Assembly: GCA_946408345.1 (NCBI GenBank) | Contig: CAMJRR010000007.1 | Coordinates: 1 to 64,000 of the forward strand | Origin: an uncultured Bacteroidales bacterium | GTDB taxonomy: Bacteria; Bacteroidota; Bacteroidia; Bacteroidales; F082 | Length of the DNA stretch: 64,000 nucleotides | Direction: 5' to 3' | Part shown: one piece after another, positions 39,389-49,863 of the stretch | Position numbering within the stretch: position 1 is the first letter of the stretch | How the letters are laid out: every line of letters starts with the position of its first letter | Made by a program: the position numbers and the translations under genes | The notes under the pieces: model-generated | Databases searched by the model: none | What the model saw: only the letters and a program-made list of their open reading frames with translations | Told to the model about the DNA's origin: nothing

Positions 39389-40618
39389 ATGAAATTCAAG
39401 CATTTACTTACCGCAACCGCTTTGATGCTCAGCATCAGCGTCGTTGCCCAACCCCAGGCTAAGGAAGAAGCCAAGGAAGAAGAAGGCTTCAAGTTCACCA
39501 CCATTAAGGAACTCCCTGTGACCTCAGTCAAAGACCAAAACCAAGCTGGTACGTGCTGGTGCTACAGCTCACTGGCTTTCTTTGAGGCTGAACTGCTCCG
39601 TATGGGCAAGCCCGAGTACGACTTCTCCGAGATGTACATCGTTTACAAGACCTATCTTGACCGTGCCGAAGCCGCTGTCCGTACCCACGGCGACGTCTCC
39701 TTCTCGCAAGGTGGTTCCTTCGGCGACGTGCTGTATGCCATCAAACACTATGGCCTCGTTCCCGACGAGCTGATGCCTGCTGGTGCCATGCACGGCGATT
39801 CACTGTCGAACTTCACCGAGCTCTCCGCTGTCACCGACCCGTATGTGGAAGGTGTCATCAAGAGCCGCAAGATTCAAATGGACAAGGACGGCAACCCGCT
39901 GTGGAAGAAGGGTTTGGCTGGCATTTACGATGCCTATCTTGGTGTGCCTCCGACCGAGTTCACCTACAAAGGCAAGAAGTACACGCCCATGAGCTTCGCC
40001 GAATCGACAGGCCTCAACATGAACGACTACGTCAACTTGACTTCGTTCACGCACCATCCTTTCTACGAGCCCTTCGTCATCGAAGTGCAGGACAACTGGC
40101 GCTGGGGTCAAGCCTGGAACCTCCCCATCGACGAGTTCATGCAGGTGATGGACAACGCCATTGACAAAGGTTACCCGATTGCTTGGGGCAGCGACGTCAG
40201 CGAAGCTGGCTGGCTCCGTGGCAAGATGGCCGGTGTGGCTGTCCTCCCCGACCTCGAAGCCAAAGGCCGTGACCTCCAAGGCAGCGACATGGCCCACTGG
40301 CTGGGTATGAGTGCCGCCGACCGTAAGAAAGAAGCACAAAATGGTCCTACCCCACAAAAGTGGGTCACCCAAAAGGAACGCCAAATCGCTTACGACAACT
40401 ATGAGACTGGCGACGACCACGGTATGCTCATCTACGGTACTGCCAAGGACCAAATCGGCAACGAGTACTTCATCGTGAAGAACAGCTGGGGCGATGCTGG
40501 CCAATACAACGGCATTTGGTACGTCAGCAAGGCTTTCGTCCGCTACAAGACCTTGAACATCGTGGTCCACAAGGACGCCCTGCCGAAGGACATCGCCAAG
40601 AAACTCGGCGTCAAGTAA
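39389..40618 (+). CDS. C1 family (PepC/bleomycin hydrolase-like) peptidase
   Basis: DQNQAGTCWCYSSLAFFEAE; DDHGMLIYGTA; YFIVKNSWGDAG. Confidence 0.9.
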   Translation: MKFKHLLTATALMLSISVVAQPQAKEEAKEEEGFKFTTIKELPVTSVKDQNQAGTCWCYSSLAFFEAELLRMGKPEYDFSEMYIVYKTYLDRAEAAVRTHGDVSFSQGGSFGDVLYAIKHYGLVPDELMPAGAMHGDSLSNFTELSAVTDPYVEGVIKSRKIQMDKDGNPLWKKGLAGIYDAYLGVPPTEFTYKGKKYTPMSFAESTGLNMNDYVNLTSFTHHPFYEPFVIEVQDNWRWGQAWNLPIDEFMQVMDNAIDKGYPIAWGSDVSEAGWLRGKMAGVAVLPDLEAKGRDLQGSDMAHWLGMSAADRKKEAQNGPTPQKWVTQKERQIAYDNYETGDDHGMLIYGTAKDQIGNEYFIVKNSWGDAGQYNGIWYVSKAFVRYKTLNIVVHKDALPKDIAKKLGVK

Positions 40619-40639
40619 GCATTGGTTTTAAAACACGAA

Positions 40640-40676
40640 AAAAGGGAGAGCTTTTCGAAAGGCTTTCCCTTTTTTA
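40640..40676 (+). terminator. Rho-independent terminator
   Basis: AAAGGGAGAGCTTTTCGAAAGGCTTTCCCTTTTTT. Confidence 0.8.
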
Positions 40677-40778
40677 CTATGGCTTATGGCCTATGACTAT
40701 GACCATTTCACCCAATGCGTGAACGCTGTGCCCTCGGAAAAAATGGTCATTGTCATAGTCATTGGCAATTGTCAAAAG

Positions 40779-41669
40779 TCACTTCTTGATCTGCTCAAAT
40801 CCTTTGCCGTAAGCCCCCATTACTGTGTTCATCGTCATGAATGCCTTGGGGTCTTCGTCTTTCACGATTCTCAGAATTTGCTGTGACTCGCGCTTGTGGG
40901 CCACCACCATCAAGATAGGACCTTCCCGCTTGGTGTACCAACCTGTGCCATTGATGACCGTCACGCCACGCTGCATTTCTTTGACGATGCGGTTAGCCAC
41001 CTTTTCAGGCTCCACCGTAAAAATAAAGGCTTGCACTGTCTGCTTATTACCCGTCAGAACCAAGTCGATGCAATAGCTGCACACACCCATCACGACACAG
41101 CTGTAGATGAAGTCTTCCACCGTATTACCCACGATGAAGCCGCAAGCGATGATGATGATGTCGAGGATGAGGATGACGCGCCCTTGCGAGATGTTGCGGT
41201 ATTTGCACACAATCATGGCAATGATATCGGTGCCGCCCGTGCTGCCTCCTTGGGTGAAGGCCACGCCGATACTCAAACCCGCCAAGCCGCCACCAAGAAT
41301 AGCCGCTAAGAAATGATCGCTGACGAAAGGCTGCATCGTTCCAGCCATCATCGGATCAGTGATGAAATGCTGCAACAGCGACATGAACGCTGAAGCCATG
41401 ATAATGGAATAGGCTGTCTTGATACCGAATCCCACACCGATGATTTTCAACGCAATAAGCAACAAAATGGCATTGATGACAAACACTGTGATACCCGTGG
41501 AAATGCCCGTGCCCCAATACACCAATGCCGCGATACCACTCACGCCACCGCCCATAAGGTGGTTCGGGATGAGGAAGGCCGTCCAACCCAAACACATGGT
41601 AAACAGCGCAAGGGTGATGATGACATAACGTTTTACCTCTACTAAAACTTGTTTGTTCGATGCTTTCAT
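40779..41669 (-). CDS. YitT family membrane protein
   Basis: Multi-TM; LMGGGVSGIAALVYWGTGISTG; GGSTGGTDIIAMIV; C-terminal KEMQRGVTVINGTGWYT domain. Confidence 0.9.
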   Translation of the reverse strand: MKASNKQVLVEVKRYVIITLALFTMCLGWTAFLIPNHLMGGGVSGIAALVYWGTGISTGITVFVINAILLLIALKIIGVGFGIKTAYSIIMASAFMSLLQHFITDPMMAGTMQPFVSDHFLAAILGGGLAGLSIGVAFTQGGSTGGTDIIAMIVCKYRNISQGRVILILDIIIIACGFIVGNTVEDFIYSCVVMGVCSYCIDLVLTGNKQTVQAFIFTVEPEKVANRIVKEMQRGVTVINGTGWYTKREGPILMVVAHKRESQQILRIVKDEDPKAFMTMNTVMGAYGKGFEQIKK

Positions 41670-41785
41670 AATTCGTTGAGTTTTATTGGGCAAAAGTAAT
41701 ACATTTTATCGATTTAGTGGACACAACTATTTCTTTCCTTATTTTTGTGTCGCCCATGTCACAAAACGGCCTCTTCATTCGTCTT

Positions 41786-42262
41786 ATGATTGTAAAAGTT
41801 CCCAAGATGGACCCCGAATTTGAAAAGACATATCGAGACCACTACCCGAAACTGTACAGGATTGCGACTAAGATGCTGCAAGACCCAGAGGGCGCAAAGG
41901 ATGTTGTGCAAGACGTGTTCACGGCGTATTATTTTGCGATGAGCAACGAGAAAGTCATTCGCGACACGAAAAACTGGCTCGTCAGGAGTACCATCAACAA
42001 GGGAATCGACTACAAACGGAAAACGGCAAGGACTGTCACGATGGAAAAACCAACGTGCGAAACAGGTGAGCAAATGCTTGAAGAGGCTTCCGACATCCTC
42101 AATGCAATAGCGCATCTCAACGAGAAGGAACAAACGCTCGTCGCGCTTTACAGCGAGGGCTATTCCTACAAGGAAATCGCGGAGATGACGGGGCGCAACC
42201 TGCCATCCATCGGGAAAACCTTGTCGAGAATCATGGATAAACTCAAAAAACACCTGCTATGA
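41786..42262 (+). CDS. RNA polymerase sigma factor, ECF type
   Basis: YRDHYPKLYRIATKMLQDPEGAKDVVQDVFTAYY...GYSYKEIAEMTGRNLPSIGKTLSRIMDKLKK. Confidence 0.88.
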   Translation: MIVKVPKMDPEFEKTYRDHYPKLYRIATKMLQDPEGAKDVVQDVFTAYYFAMSNEKVIRDTKNWLVRSTINKGIDYKRKTARTVTMEKPTCETGEQMLEEASDILNAIAHLNEKEQTLVALYSEGYSYKEIAEMTGRNLPSIGKTLSRIMDKLKKHLL

Positions 42263-42705
42263 AACACCTGAACGACAAAACGATACAAAGTTATATCGAC
42301 AATGAATTGCCGGAAAGCGAAAGAAAATGGATAGAAACCCACCTTGAAAAATGCTTGGAGTGCAGACACAAAGTTGAATCGCAACGCACTTTCTCCGAAA
42401 AAATGAAGAAGTCTTTGGAAATCCTGACTCCGAATGCGGTCGAGGTGCCAGAGTTCAGTTTTGGTAGGGCAACAAGACCCGAAGTGAACGTTAACCGTAT
42501 TGTCCTTATCTCCTCTTTGTCAACGGCTTGTTCTATTGCGCTTATCGCAGTGCTAATCAACCTGTTGTCAAAGCCTAAGCCAACTGATTACATCTTCGAT
42601 TACTACACCATCGAAGATTACGACGCCAACAAACCTTCTGCCGAACAGGAATTTGCAGAGTTCAAAATGAATTTACAAACAGAAGAAACGGATATTAACC
42701 TTTAA
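42259..42705 (+). CDS. Anti-sigma factor with zinc-finger N-terminus
   Basis: IQSYIDNELPESERKWIETHLEKCLECRHKVE; one TM segment; overlaps the sigma gene stop. Confidence 0.8.
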   Translation: MKHLNDKTIQSYIDNELPESERKWIETHLEKCLECRHKVESQRTFSEKMKKSLEILTPNAVEVPEFSFGRATRPEVNVNRIVLISSLSTACSIALIAVLINLLSKPKPTDYIFDYYTIEDYDANKPSAEQEFAEFKMNLQTEETDINL

Positions 42706-42716
42706 ATATCAAAGCC

Positions 42717-43904
42717 ATGAAAAAATTGTTTTTAATTCTCGGTTTAGCCATTGCGACTTGCTTTCAAGTTGATGCGCAAGTGATTCAACTCATTCCTGAC
42801 GAAACCTACGGAGCAGGAAACAACTGGGACAAAATCTTTGACACCTATTATGACACCTTAATGGGCAGTCCTTATGGATTGCGGAAACAACTCGTCCTTT
42901 TCGACGACGGCAAAGCCATTGTCAGCCACGCCACAAGAAACAGGTATTCCCTCTTCGACGCAAACGGCAAGTTCTTGAAAGACATCACCTTGTACTTCGC
43001 CGACAAAGGCAAGAAGCCTCGTAACCTCCAACCCGTGGAAGGGAAGTTGGGCGACCTATATTTCACTCAAGCCAACAACACGGGCGACATTTACCTGTTT
43101 GACGACAAAGGATTGATTATCAAGGAACTGAAAATCAAATACCAAGCCTTGGAAATGTTAGCATTGGACGACCACCACATTGCCATCTACGGAGGCACGT
43201 CGTGGACTAATAAATACAGGCACTTGGTATCCATTTTGGATACAAAAACAGGCAAGGAGAAAATCCTTTGCGATAAATTCAGTGAGTCGAGTGGAGAACT
43301 CAAAAACAAGGGCTACTTCATTTACACTGAAGGCAAAAGGGATGACATGAAAGGCCAGTGGCAAATCGCGAAAGTCAACGGCAAGCTCATCGTTTCCAAC
43401 CCGATAGATGGGCTGGTGAGAACTTACGATTTCAGTGGAAACAAGATTTCGGAAAAACTGTTGGATTGGGAACCGCAAACCCTGTCTGTTGAAGAGCAGA
43501 TTACCTTGCAAAACGCACGAATCAAGGACTTGAAAGACGAGTTGCCAGGAGAAACCGACGAGAGAGTGCTTCGATTTTACAACGACCTAATTACCTTTTA
43601 CGAAAATGGCATCCAACACATTAAAGAGCCTATCAATATGGGGTGGTTCACCATGGCCATCAAAGGCAACGACGACAACATCCTTTTCTTTGGCGATGCC
43701 GAGGTAGCAGGTCAAAACAAATTCCACGTCTATTCGGTCAGCAAAGGGCAAAGCATTTCAACTGGCTCCTTCCAATGCGAAGACTACGACCTTGCCCTAA
43801 CGAAAAAACGCTTTGTGTGCCACGGCGGGTATTACTATGGCGTTCAAGTGCTGAAGGATTGTGATGGCATGCCGCTGCGGTTGGTGCGGTTTAAGTCAGA
43901 ATAG
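42717..43904 (+). CDS. Secreted propeller-like hypothetical protein
   Basis: Signal peptide; repeated beta-rich segments; adjacent to the ECF/anti-sigma pair. Confidence 0.65.
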   Translation: MKKLFLILGLAIATCFQVDAQVIQLIPDETYGAGNNWDKIFDTYYDTLMGSPYGLRKQLVLFDDGKAIVSHATRNRYSLFDANGKFLKDITLYFADKGKKPRNLQPVEGKLGDLYFTQANNTGDIYLFDDKGLIIKELKIKYQALEMLALDDHHIAIYGGTSWTNKYRHLVSILDTKTGKEKILCDKFSESSGELKNKGYFIYTEGKRDDMKGQWQIAKVNGKLIVSNPIDGLVRTYDFSGNKISEKLLDWEPQTLSVEEQITLQNARIKDLKDELPGETDERVLRFYNDLITFYENGIQHIKEPINMGWFTMAIKGNDDNILFFGDAEVAGQNKFHVYSVSKGQSISTGSFQCEDYDLALTKKRFVCHGGYYYGVQVLKDCDGMPLRLVRFKSE

Positions 43905-43933
43905 AAAAAATTGGCCTAACCGCTACAAAAAAA

Positions 43934-43975
43934 AACTCAACCAATTGAATAGCAACTGGTTGAGTTTTCTTTTTC
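43934..43975. terminator. Bidirectional terminator
   Basis: AACTCAACCAattgaatagcaacTGGTTGAGTTttcttttt. Confidence 0.75.
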
Positions 43976-44063
43976 GTACCCGAGGCCGGGCTCGAACCGG
44001 CACGGCTTTAAAGGCCAAGGGATTTTAAGTCCCTCGTGTCTACCAATTCCACCACTCAGGCAC
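43975..44063 (-). tRNA. tRNA-Leu (anticodon TAA)
   Basis: Reverse complement GTGCCTGAGTGGTGGAATTGGTAGACACGAGGGACTTAAAATCCCT...GGTTCGAGCCCGGCCTCGGGTAC; long variable arm. Confidence 0.93.
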
Positions 44064-44101
44064 TTACACAAAAAATCCCGACTTCCATCGGGACCTTGTG
44101 G

Positions 44102-44174
<73 letters not shown>

Positions 44175-44182
44175 AAAAGCGG

Positions 44183-44255
<73 letters not shown>

Positions 44256-44449
44256 TTTGCTTGCAAATCGGGATTCCTGTCACTCCGTTCAAGAATTCCG
44301 CTTGCGAATTGCGCGGCAAAAGTACAACTTTTTTCAATACTGCAAACATTTTTGAGAAAATTTTTCTTTCTTTGCAGTTTTTGTGCTGATTTTGAGCCTA
44401 ATAGACAAACGAAAAAAAATGTACTTTTGCAAGATGAAACAATAGAAAA

Positions 44450-45202
44450 ATGGACGAAGGAATTGGTAAAACGGTAAAACTTTTTCTGCTTTGGTTGGGC
44501 TTTTTTTTGGCTCTTCCAATCATCGGCTCAATCATAGGACGCTTCTTTACGAGCCCTACAAATTATGAAATCCTGAAATGGTCGCAACTGTTGGGATATG
44601 TCCTAATGATTATCGTTTTTTTCGGCAAACGCCATGTTGAGCTGTCATTTGGTCACATTGAGCGGCGTATGGTCTGGCCTGTGGTTGGCATGTCAGTTTT
44701 GGTTACAGCATCTCAAGCGTTTGTTTTATTTTCAGCATTGTCTTTGCTTGATGTTGACCTGTTATGTCAAGGCGAAGAATTAGAACGTCGTCAACAGTTT
44801 TTTTCCGGAATTGTCGGAGTGCTCAATGCTTGCATTTTTGCCCCAATAGGAGAAGAGATTGGTTTTCGCAGCATTCTTCTTGGCGGGTTGCTGAAAACGC
44901 GGTGCCGTCCGTGGATAGCCATCCTCATCTCTGCCCTCGTCTTCGCTTCATTTCACGGATTTGGGGCGAATTTTGTCACGGCTATGTTGTTTGGAATCCT
45001 CATCGGCTGGCTCTATTGGCGCACAGGCAGCATCATCCCTGGCATCATCATCCATATTATCAACAATTCACTCACTGCCATAGATTTGAGCGGTCAACCC
45101 AATGCCGTCCTTTGGCTTATTCTCGTTGTCAACCTCCTTTTGCTCGCTTTTAGTCTCTGGTGGTTTGGGAAAAAGCCCATCAGCGATTCAGCAACTTCTT
45201 AA
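44450..45202 (+). CDS. CPBP (CAAX/ABI) family intramembrane protease
   Basis: APIGEEIGFRSILLGGLL; FASFHGFG; PGIIIHIINNSL; multi-TM. Confidence 0.9.
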   Translation: MDEGIGKTVKLFLLWLGFFLALPIIGSIIGRFFTSPTNYEILKWSQLLGYVLMIIVFFGKRHVELSFGHIERRMVWPVVGMSVLVTASQAFVLFSALSLLDVDLLCQGEELERRQQFFSGIVGVLNACIFAPIGEEIGFRSILLGGLLKTRCRPWIAILISALVFASFHGFGANFVTAMLFGILIGWLYWRTGSIIPGIIIHIINNSLTAIDLSGQPNAVLWLILVVNLLLLAFSLWWFGKKPISDSATS

Positions 45203-45250
45203 TCTCATTCAGCTTCATCAAAGCCTCAATAAGAGTCATAGTGTTGATGT
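45185..45250. repeat. Remnant copy of the mutS 3' end
   Basis: gattcagcaacttcttaatctcattcagcttcatcaaagcctcaataag aligns to 46432..46480; reverse reading [18 protein letters not shown]. Confidence 0.85.
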
Positions 45251-45287
45251 AATACAAACCTTATCAATGGTTTTCAAAAAGACCTAT

Positions 45288-46400
45288 CTATAGAGAGCAC
45301 CTCTCTTCCAGCTCTACATAAGATTTGCTCCAAATAGAAATCAACTTTAATGGATCGTAACCCAAAATCTCTTTTCCTGCAGCATTCAGCATTGGTTTTA
45401 GACCTTTTTTTAGTGGTGCTTGCAAGCCTCCATATACATTAGGGGCACTGTTTCCTTCTATCAGCTCTATTTCACCGTCAGGACAGACATTCAAATCCCA
45501 ACCAGCAAAAACCAATTCTGGAACAACACTCGTCAGTTCTCCACAGAATTCTTTCACTTTCTCCCAATAAGGTATTACAAATCCTTTAATCGGTTTTGCT
45601 GTATCAGGATGCAATTTATATGTTTTACCATACTTATCATGGCCATCCGTCAGAAGTTCTCCCGTTTCCAAATCAATAGATGCAAAAACCCCACCAGATG
45701 AAGAATTGTCTACGAAGCTATCGCCAACTCCCATACGGAACAAAGCACCCAACATCTTGCAATCTCTCCCTTTCGAGACTGTCATTACTCGGATTGTATT
45801 CAAGGATTGGGGGTGGAACTCTTCTAAGTCTTTAATTGATCGTGCACATTCTTCAAGGACCATATTGTTCTCACAACAATTGGCATACAATTCCATCAAA
45901 TCTTTTTCATCATTTCTATTAATCTTAACAATACCTCTACCCAAAGAACCATATACGGGTTTTGCCAAACAATCAATAGAATTCACGAATTCACAGAAAG
46001 ACTCAAATGATGCCTTTGGCACATAAAGCCATCTCCTCCGAACATGCTTCCCAAACACCATAAGAGCCTGATATTTATTATCAATGATTCGCGAAATACT
46101 TTTCTTTACCGTCTTTCTATAAATACATCTCATTTCCGATTCAGAAATGAACTCGTTTCTTTGCTTTTCATCAATTCTCCAATACTCATACAAATACATA
46201 TACTCACGATATGTGATTCTGTGCTTTGCCAAAGCACGTTTATAGTCCGACAGACTACCATGCTTTGGCTTTTCAACCTTGAAGCTAAAAACTGCGTCTT
46301 GCCAAAACTGTCGTTTATCAGCTTTGAGTCTAGCAAATTCCCTATAAACACAATAAGGCCAATATACCTTCTTCAGGCTTTCCTTCAACTCTTTCATCAT
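45288..46400 (-). CDS. ATP-grasp protein (sugar-transfer-associated type)
   Basis: KPVYGSLGRGIVKINRNDEKD; LEECARSIKDLEEFHPQSLNTIRVMT; ELVFAGWDLNVCPDGEIELIEGNSAP. Confidence 0.75.
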   Translation of the reverse strand: MMKELKESLKKVYWPYCVYREFARLKADKRQFWQDAVFSFKVEKPKHGSLSDYKRALAKHRITYREYMYLYEYWRIDEKQRNEFISESEMRCIYRKTVKKSISRIIDNKYQALMVFGKHVRRRWLYVPKASFESFCEFVNSIDCLAKPVYGSLGRGIVKINRNDEKDLMELYANCCENNMVLEECARSIKDLEEFHPQSLNTIRVMTVSKGRDCKMLGALFRMGVGDSFVDNSSSGGVFASIDLETGELLTDGHDKYGKTYKLHPDTAKPIKGFVIPYWEKVKEFCGELTSVVPELVFAGWDLNVCPDGEIELIEGNSAPNVYGGLQAPLKKGLKPMLNAAGKEILGYDPLKLISIWSKSYVELEERCSL

Positions 46401-46426
46401 ATTTTTGAAAACTCATTATAATATAA

Positions 46427-49030
46427 CTAATGATTCAGCAGCTTCTTAATCTCATTCAACTTCATCAAGGCCTCAACAGGGGTCAACGTGTCAATGTTGG
46501 TGTTAAGAATGTCCTCCTTGATTTGCAAAAGCAATGGGTCATCCAACTGGATGAAACTCAACTGCATACCGTCATCGTTTTTTTTGGCGGCGGCTTTTTC
46601 AACGTCTTCGCTAGTGTGTGACTTCTCCAAAACGCTGAGCAATGCAGTAGCGCGTTCAATGACCTTGCGGGGCATTCCCGCCATCTCGGCCACGTGGATA
46701 CCGAAACTATGGGCACTACCGCCTCGCTTCAACTTGCGTAAAAACACCACCTTGTTGCCGACTTCCTTTACCGAAACGTGGTAGTTCTTGATGCGGGCGA
46801 AGGAGTCTTCCATTTCGTTCAGTTCGTGGTAGTGCGTGGCAAACATCACCTTGGCGCGACTCACAGGGTGGTCATGCAAAAACTCGGTGATGGCCCAGGC
46901 GATGCTAATGCCGTCGTAGGTACTGGTGCCGCGCCCAATCTCGTCAAGCAGCACAAGGCTTCGCGACGACACATTATTCAAAATACTCGCGGTCTCGTTC
47001 ATCTCCACCATAAAAGTAGATTCACCTGATGAAATATTGTCGGATGCCCCAACGCGGGTGAAAATCTTGTCTACCAATCCGATGCGAGCCGAAGCTGCCG
47101 GCACAAAGCAGCCCATCTGTGCCAAGAGCACAATCAATGCCGTTTGACGCAGTAAAGCCGACTTACCTGACATGTTGGGACCAGTGATGATGATAATTTG
47201 CTGCTTGTCGCGGTCGAGATAGACATCGTTAGCAATATAGCTCTCCCCTACTGGCATCATCTGCTCGATGACAGGATGACGTCCTTCTTTGATATCCAAC
47301 ACAAACGAATCGTCGATGACGGGTTGCACATAATTGTTTTTCAACGAAATATCTGCAAAACTGACCAAGCAGTCGATTCGGGCCACGATGGAAGCATCCA
47401 CTTGTATCGGCTCCACAAACTCCGTCACAGCCGTAACCAATTCATTGTAAACCCTTTGCTCGATGATGGCGATTTTTTCCTCAGCACCGAGGATTTTCTG
47501 CTCGTATTCCTTCAGTTCTTCGGTGATATAACGCTCGGCATTGGTTAAGGTCTGCTTGCGAATCCACTCAGCGGGCACCTTGTCTTTGTGTGAATTGGTC
47601 ACTTCAAGATAATAGCCGAACACATTGTTATAGCCTACTTTCAACGAGCTGATACCCGTCAGTTCCATTTCTCGGCGCTGGATGCCCATGAGGTATTCCT
47701 TGCCTGAACGCGACAAGTTGCGAAGGTCGTCCAACTCAGAGTCGACACCCTCGGCAATGTAGTTTCCTTTAGAAAGCAAAGCTGGTGCATCAGGGTTCAA
47801 GTCTTTCTTGATGCGCTCACGGATAGAGGCACAAGGATTGAACTGCTCAGCAAACCGCAGCAAGGCTGGATGTTGACTCTCCTCGCAGGCTATCTTCAAC
47901 ACCTCTATTTGGTCAAGTGCACGCCCCACTTGCAACAATTCCCTTGGATTCACACGCGACAACGACACCTTCGAGATCAATCGCTCCAAATCACCCACTT
48001 GACGGACGGCATCCTGGAACTTCTGAATCTGTTCGCGATGTTCCACAAAATAACGAACCACCTCATACCTCGACTCGATTTGCTCCTTGTTCTTCAAAGG
48101 CAGGCTCAGCCAACGGCGCATCAGTCGACCACCCATGGGCGAAACCGTCTTATCGAGGACATCAATCAAAGTCTTGGCATTCACATTGGAGGTGTGCAAC
48201 AATTCCAAATTACGGATAGTGAATTTGTCGAGCCATACGTATTGTCCTTGATCAATGCGAGAAAGCGAAGTGATATGGTTGAGTTTATCATGTTGCGTCT
48301 CAATCAGATAATGGATAGCTGCACCAGCAGCGATAATGCCTTTCGGAAAGTCATCGACACCAAAACCTTTCAACGAGACCGTATGGAAGTGCTTGTTGAG
48401 AATCTCGTTGGCATAGTCGTCAGTGAAGACCCAATCGTCGAAAACAGTAAGATAATATTTTGCGCTGAACAAGTCAATGAAGTCTTTCCGTTTATTGCGT
48501 TGCACCAACACCTCTGACGGGTTGAAGCTCTGCAACAGTTTGTCAATGTATTCGTTGGAACCTTGTGTCAAGAAAAACTCGCCCGTGGAAACATCGAGAA
48601 ACGACACACCTGAAACTTCTTTTTCGAGATGCACCGAGGCCAAGAAATTATTCTCCTTCTGTTCCAGCACATTGTCGTTATACGTAACCCCAGGTGTGAC
48701 AAGCTCCACCACACCACGTTTCACCAGTTTTTTGGCCAGCTTCGGGTCTTCAAGCTGCTCGCACACAGCCACTTTCAGTCCAGCACGCACTAATTTCGGC
48801 AGATAGGTATCCAAAGCATGATGCGGAAAACCAGCTAGCTCCACATCCGCAGAGGCTCCATTGGAACGCTTAGTGAGCACTATGCCCAAAATCTTCGATG
48901 ACTTTACGGCATCTTCCCCGTAGGTCTCATAAAAATCGCCCACACGAAACAGCAACATCGCATCAGGATATTTCGCCTTAAATGAGTAATACTGCTTCAT
49001 TAACGGGGTTTCGACTGCTTTGTCTGCCAT
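46427..49030 (-). CDS. mutS: DNA mismatch repair protein MutS
   Basis: [73 protein letters not shown]; start at [10 protein letters not shown]. Confidence 0.97.
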   Translation of the reverse strand: MADKAVETPLMKQYYSFKAKYPDAMLLFRVGDFYETYGEDAVKSSKILGIVLTKRSNGASADVELAGFPHHALDTYLPKLVRAGLKVAVCEQLEDPKLAKKLVKRGVVELVTPGVTYNDNVLEQKENNFLASVHLEKEVSGVSFLDVSTGEFFLTQGSNEYIDKLLQSFNPSEVLVQRNKRKDFIDLFSAKYYLTVFDDWVFTDDYANEILNKHFHTVSLKGFGVDDFPKGIIAAGAAIHYLIETQHDKLNHITSLSRIDQGQYVWLDKFTIRNLELLHTSNVNAKTLIDVLDKTVSPMGGRLMRRWLSLPLKNKEQIESRYEVVRYFVEHREQIQKFQDAVRQVGDLERLISKVSLSRVNPRELLQVGRALDQIEVLKIACEESQHPALLRFAEQFNPCASIRERIKKDLNPDAPALLSKGNYIAEGVDSELDDLRNLSRSGKEYLMGIQRREMELTGISSLKVGYNNVFGYYLEVTNSHKDKVPAEWIRKQTLTNAERYITEELKEYEQKILGAEEKIAIIEQRVYNELVTAVTEFVEPIQVDASIVARIDCLVSFADISLKNNYVQPVIDDSFVLDIKEGRHPVIEQMMPVGESYIANDVYLDRDKQQIIIITGPNMSGKSALLRQTALIVLLAQMGCFVPAASARIGLVDKIFTRVGASDNISSGESTFMVEMNETASILNNVSSRSLVLLDEIGRGTSTYDGISIAWAITEFLHDHPVSRAKVMFATHYHELNEMEDSFARIKNYHVSVKEVGNKVVFLRKLKRGGSAHSFGIHVAEMAGMPRKVIERATALLSVLEKSHTSEDVEKAAAKKNDDGMQLSFIQLDDPLLLQIKEDILNTNIDTLTPVEALMKLNEIKKLLNH

Positions 49031-49159
49031 AGGAACAAAAATTAAGAGGTACAAAATTAGCGTTTTGTTTGAAACAATCGACCTATTCATCCAAAAATTT
49101 CCTCATTAATGGCCGCTGAACACCTTTTTTCTTTTATTTTGCAGGCAAATCGAAAATGC

Positions 49160-49693
49160 ATGCACAAACTCAGTATGGATGAGCTGAACCGAATCAGCAA
49201 AGAAGACTTTGGAAAGGCAGAAAAACTACCTATTATAATAGTACTCGACAATATCCGATCACTGAGCAATGTAGGTGCCTTTTTCCGCACCGCCGATGCT
49301 TTTCGCATCGGTGAGTTGTATTTATGTGGCATTACGGCTTGCCCACCCCATCGAGAAATACATAAAACCGCTTTGGGTGCCGATGAAACTGTCAAGTGGC
49401 GTTATTTTGAATCTACTGTAGCCGCTTGCCAAGAACTAAAAGCAGAAGGCTATCGGATTTTTGCTGTAGAACAGGTGGAGGGCAGTATTGCATTACAGGA
49501 TTTTAAGTTTGAACCTCACACAGCCTATATTTTAGGGAATGAAGTAGAAGGAGTCAGCGAAGAGGTTTTGCCTTTTTGTGAAGGTGCTATCGAGCTGCCA
49601 CAAGAAGGCACAAAGCATTCTATTAACGTGTCGGTATGTGCAGGAATTGTCATGTGGAAACTATTTGAGTCTCTATATTTGGTGTCAAAATGA
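49160..49693 (+). CDS. TrmH/SpoU family RNA methyltransferase
   Basis: VLDNIRSLSNVGAFFRTADAF; ILGNEVEGVSEEVL; PQEGTKHSINVSVCAGIVMWKL. Confidence 0.92.
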   Translation: MHKLSMDELNRISKEDFGKAEKLPIIIVLDNIRSLSNVGAFFRTADAFRIGELYLCGITACPPHREIHKTALGADETVKWRYFESTVAACQELKAEGYRIFAVEQVEGSIALQDFKFEPHTAYILGNEVEGVSEEVLPFCEGAIELPQEGTKHSINVSVCAGIVMWKLFESLYLVSK

Positions 49694-49863
49694 GCACATT
49701 TAGTGTCTTTTGGAGCAAAAAACATTGAAAAAACGCATTTTTTTTCAACTTTTTGTGTTGACAATGAAATAATTTCCTACTTTTGTTGGCTAATTGGAAT
49801 AGTATAAAAAGAGAATAATAATAGAATCAACTAATTAAATTACAAACCTAACACAATTACGTT

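Noticed and set aside
39800-40570. 256-aa ORF opposite the second C1 peptidase
   Set aside because: Shadow ORF; the C1 peptidase motifs on the + strand are decisive.
38171-40618. Two adjacent C1 peptidases plus C10 peptidase as a novel protease system
   Set aside because: Known families in an ordinary tandem arrangement; nothing in the sequence points to a new mechanism.
47870-48517. 215-aa ORF antisense to mutS
   Set aside because: Shadow ORF; mutS coding on the other strand is clear.
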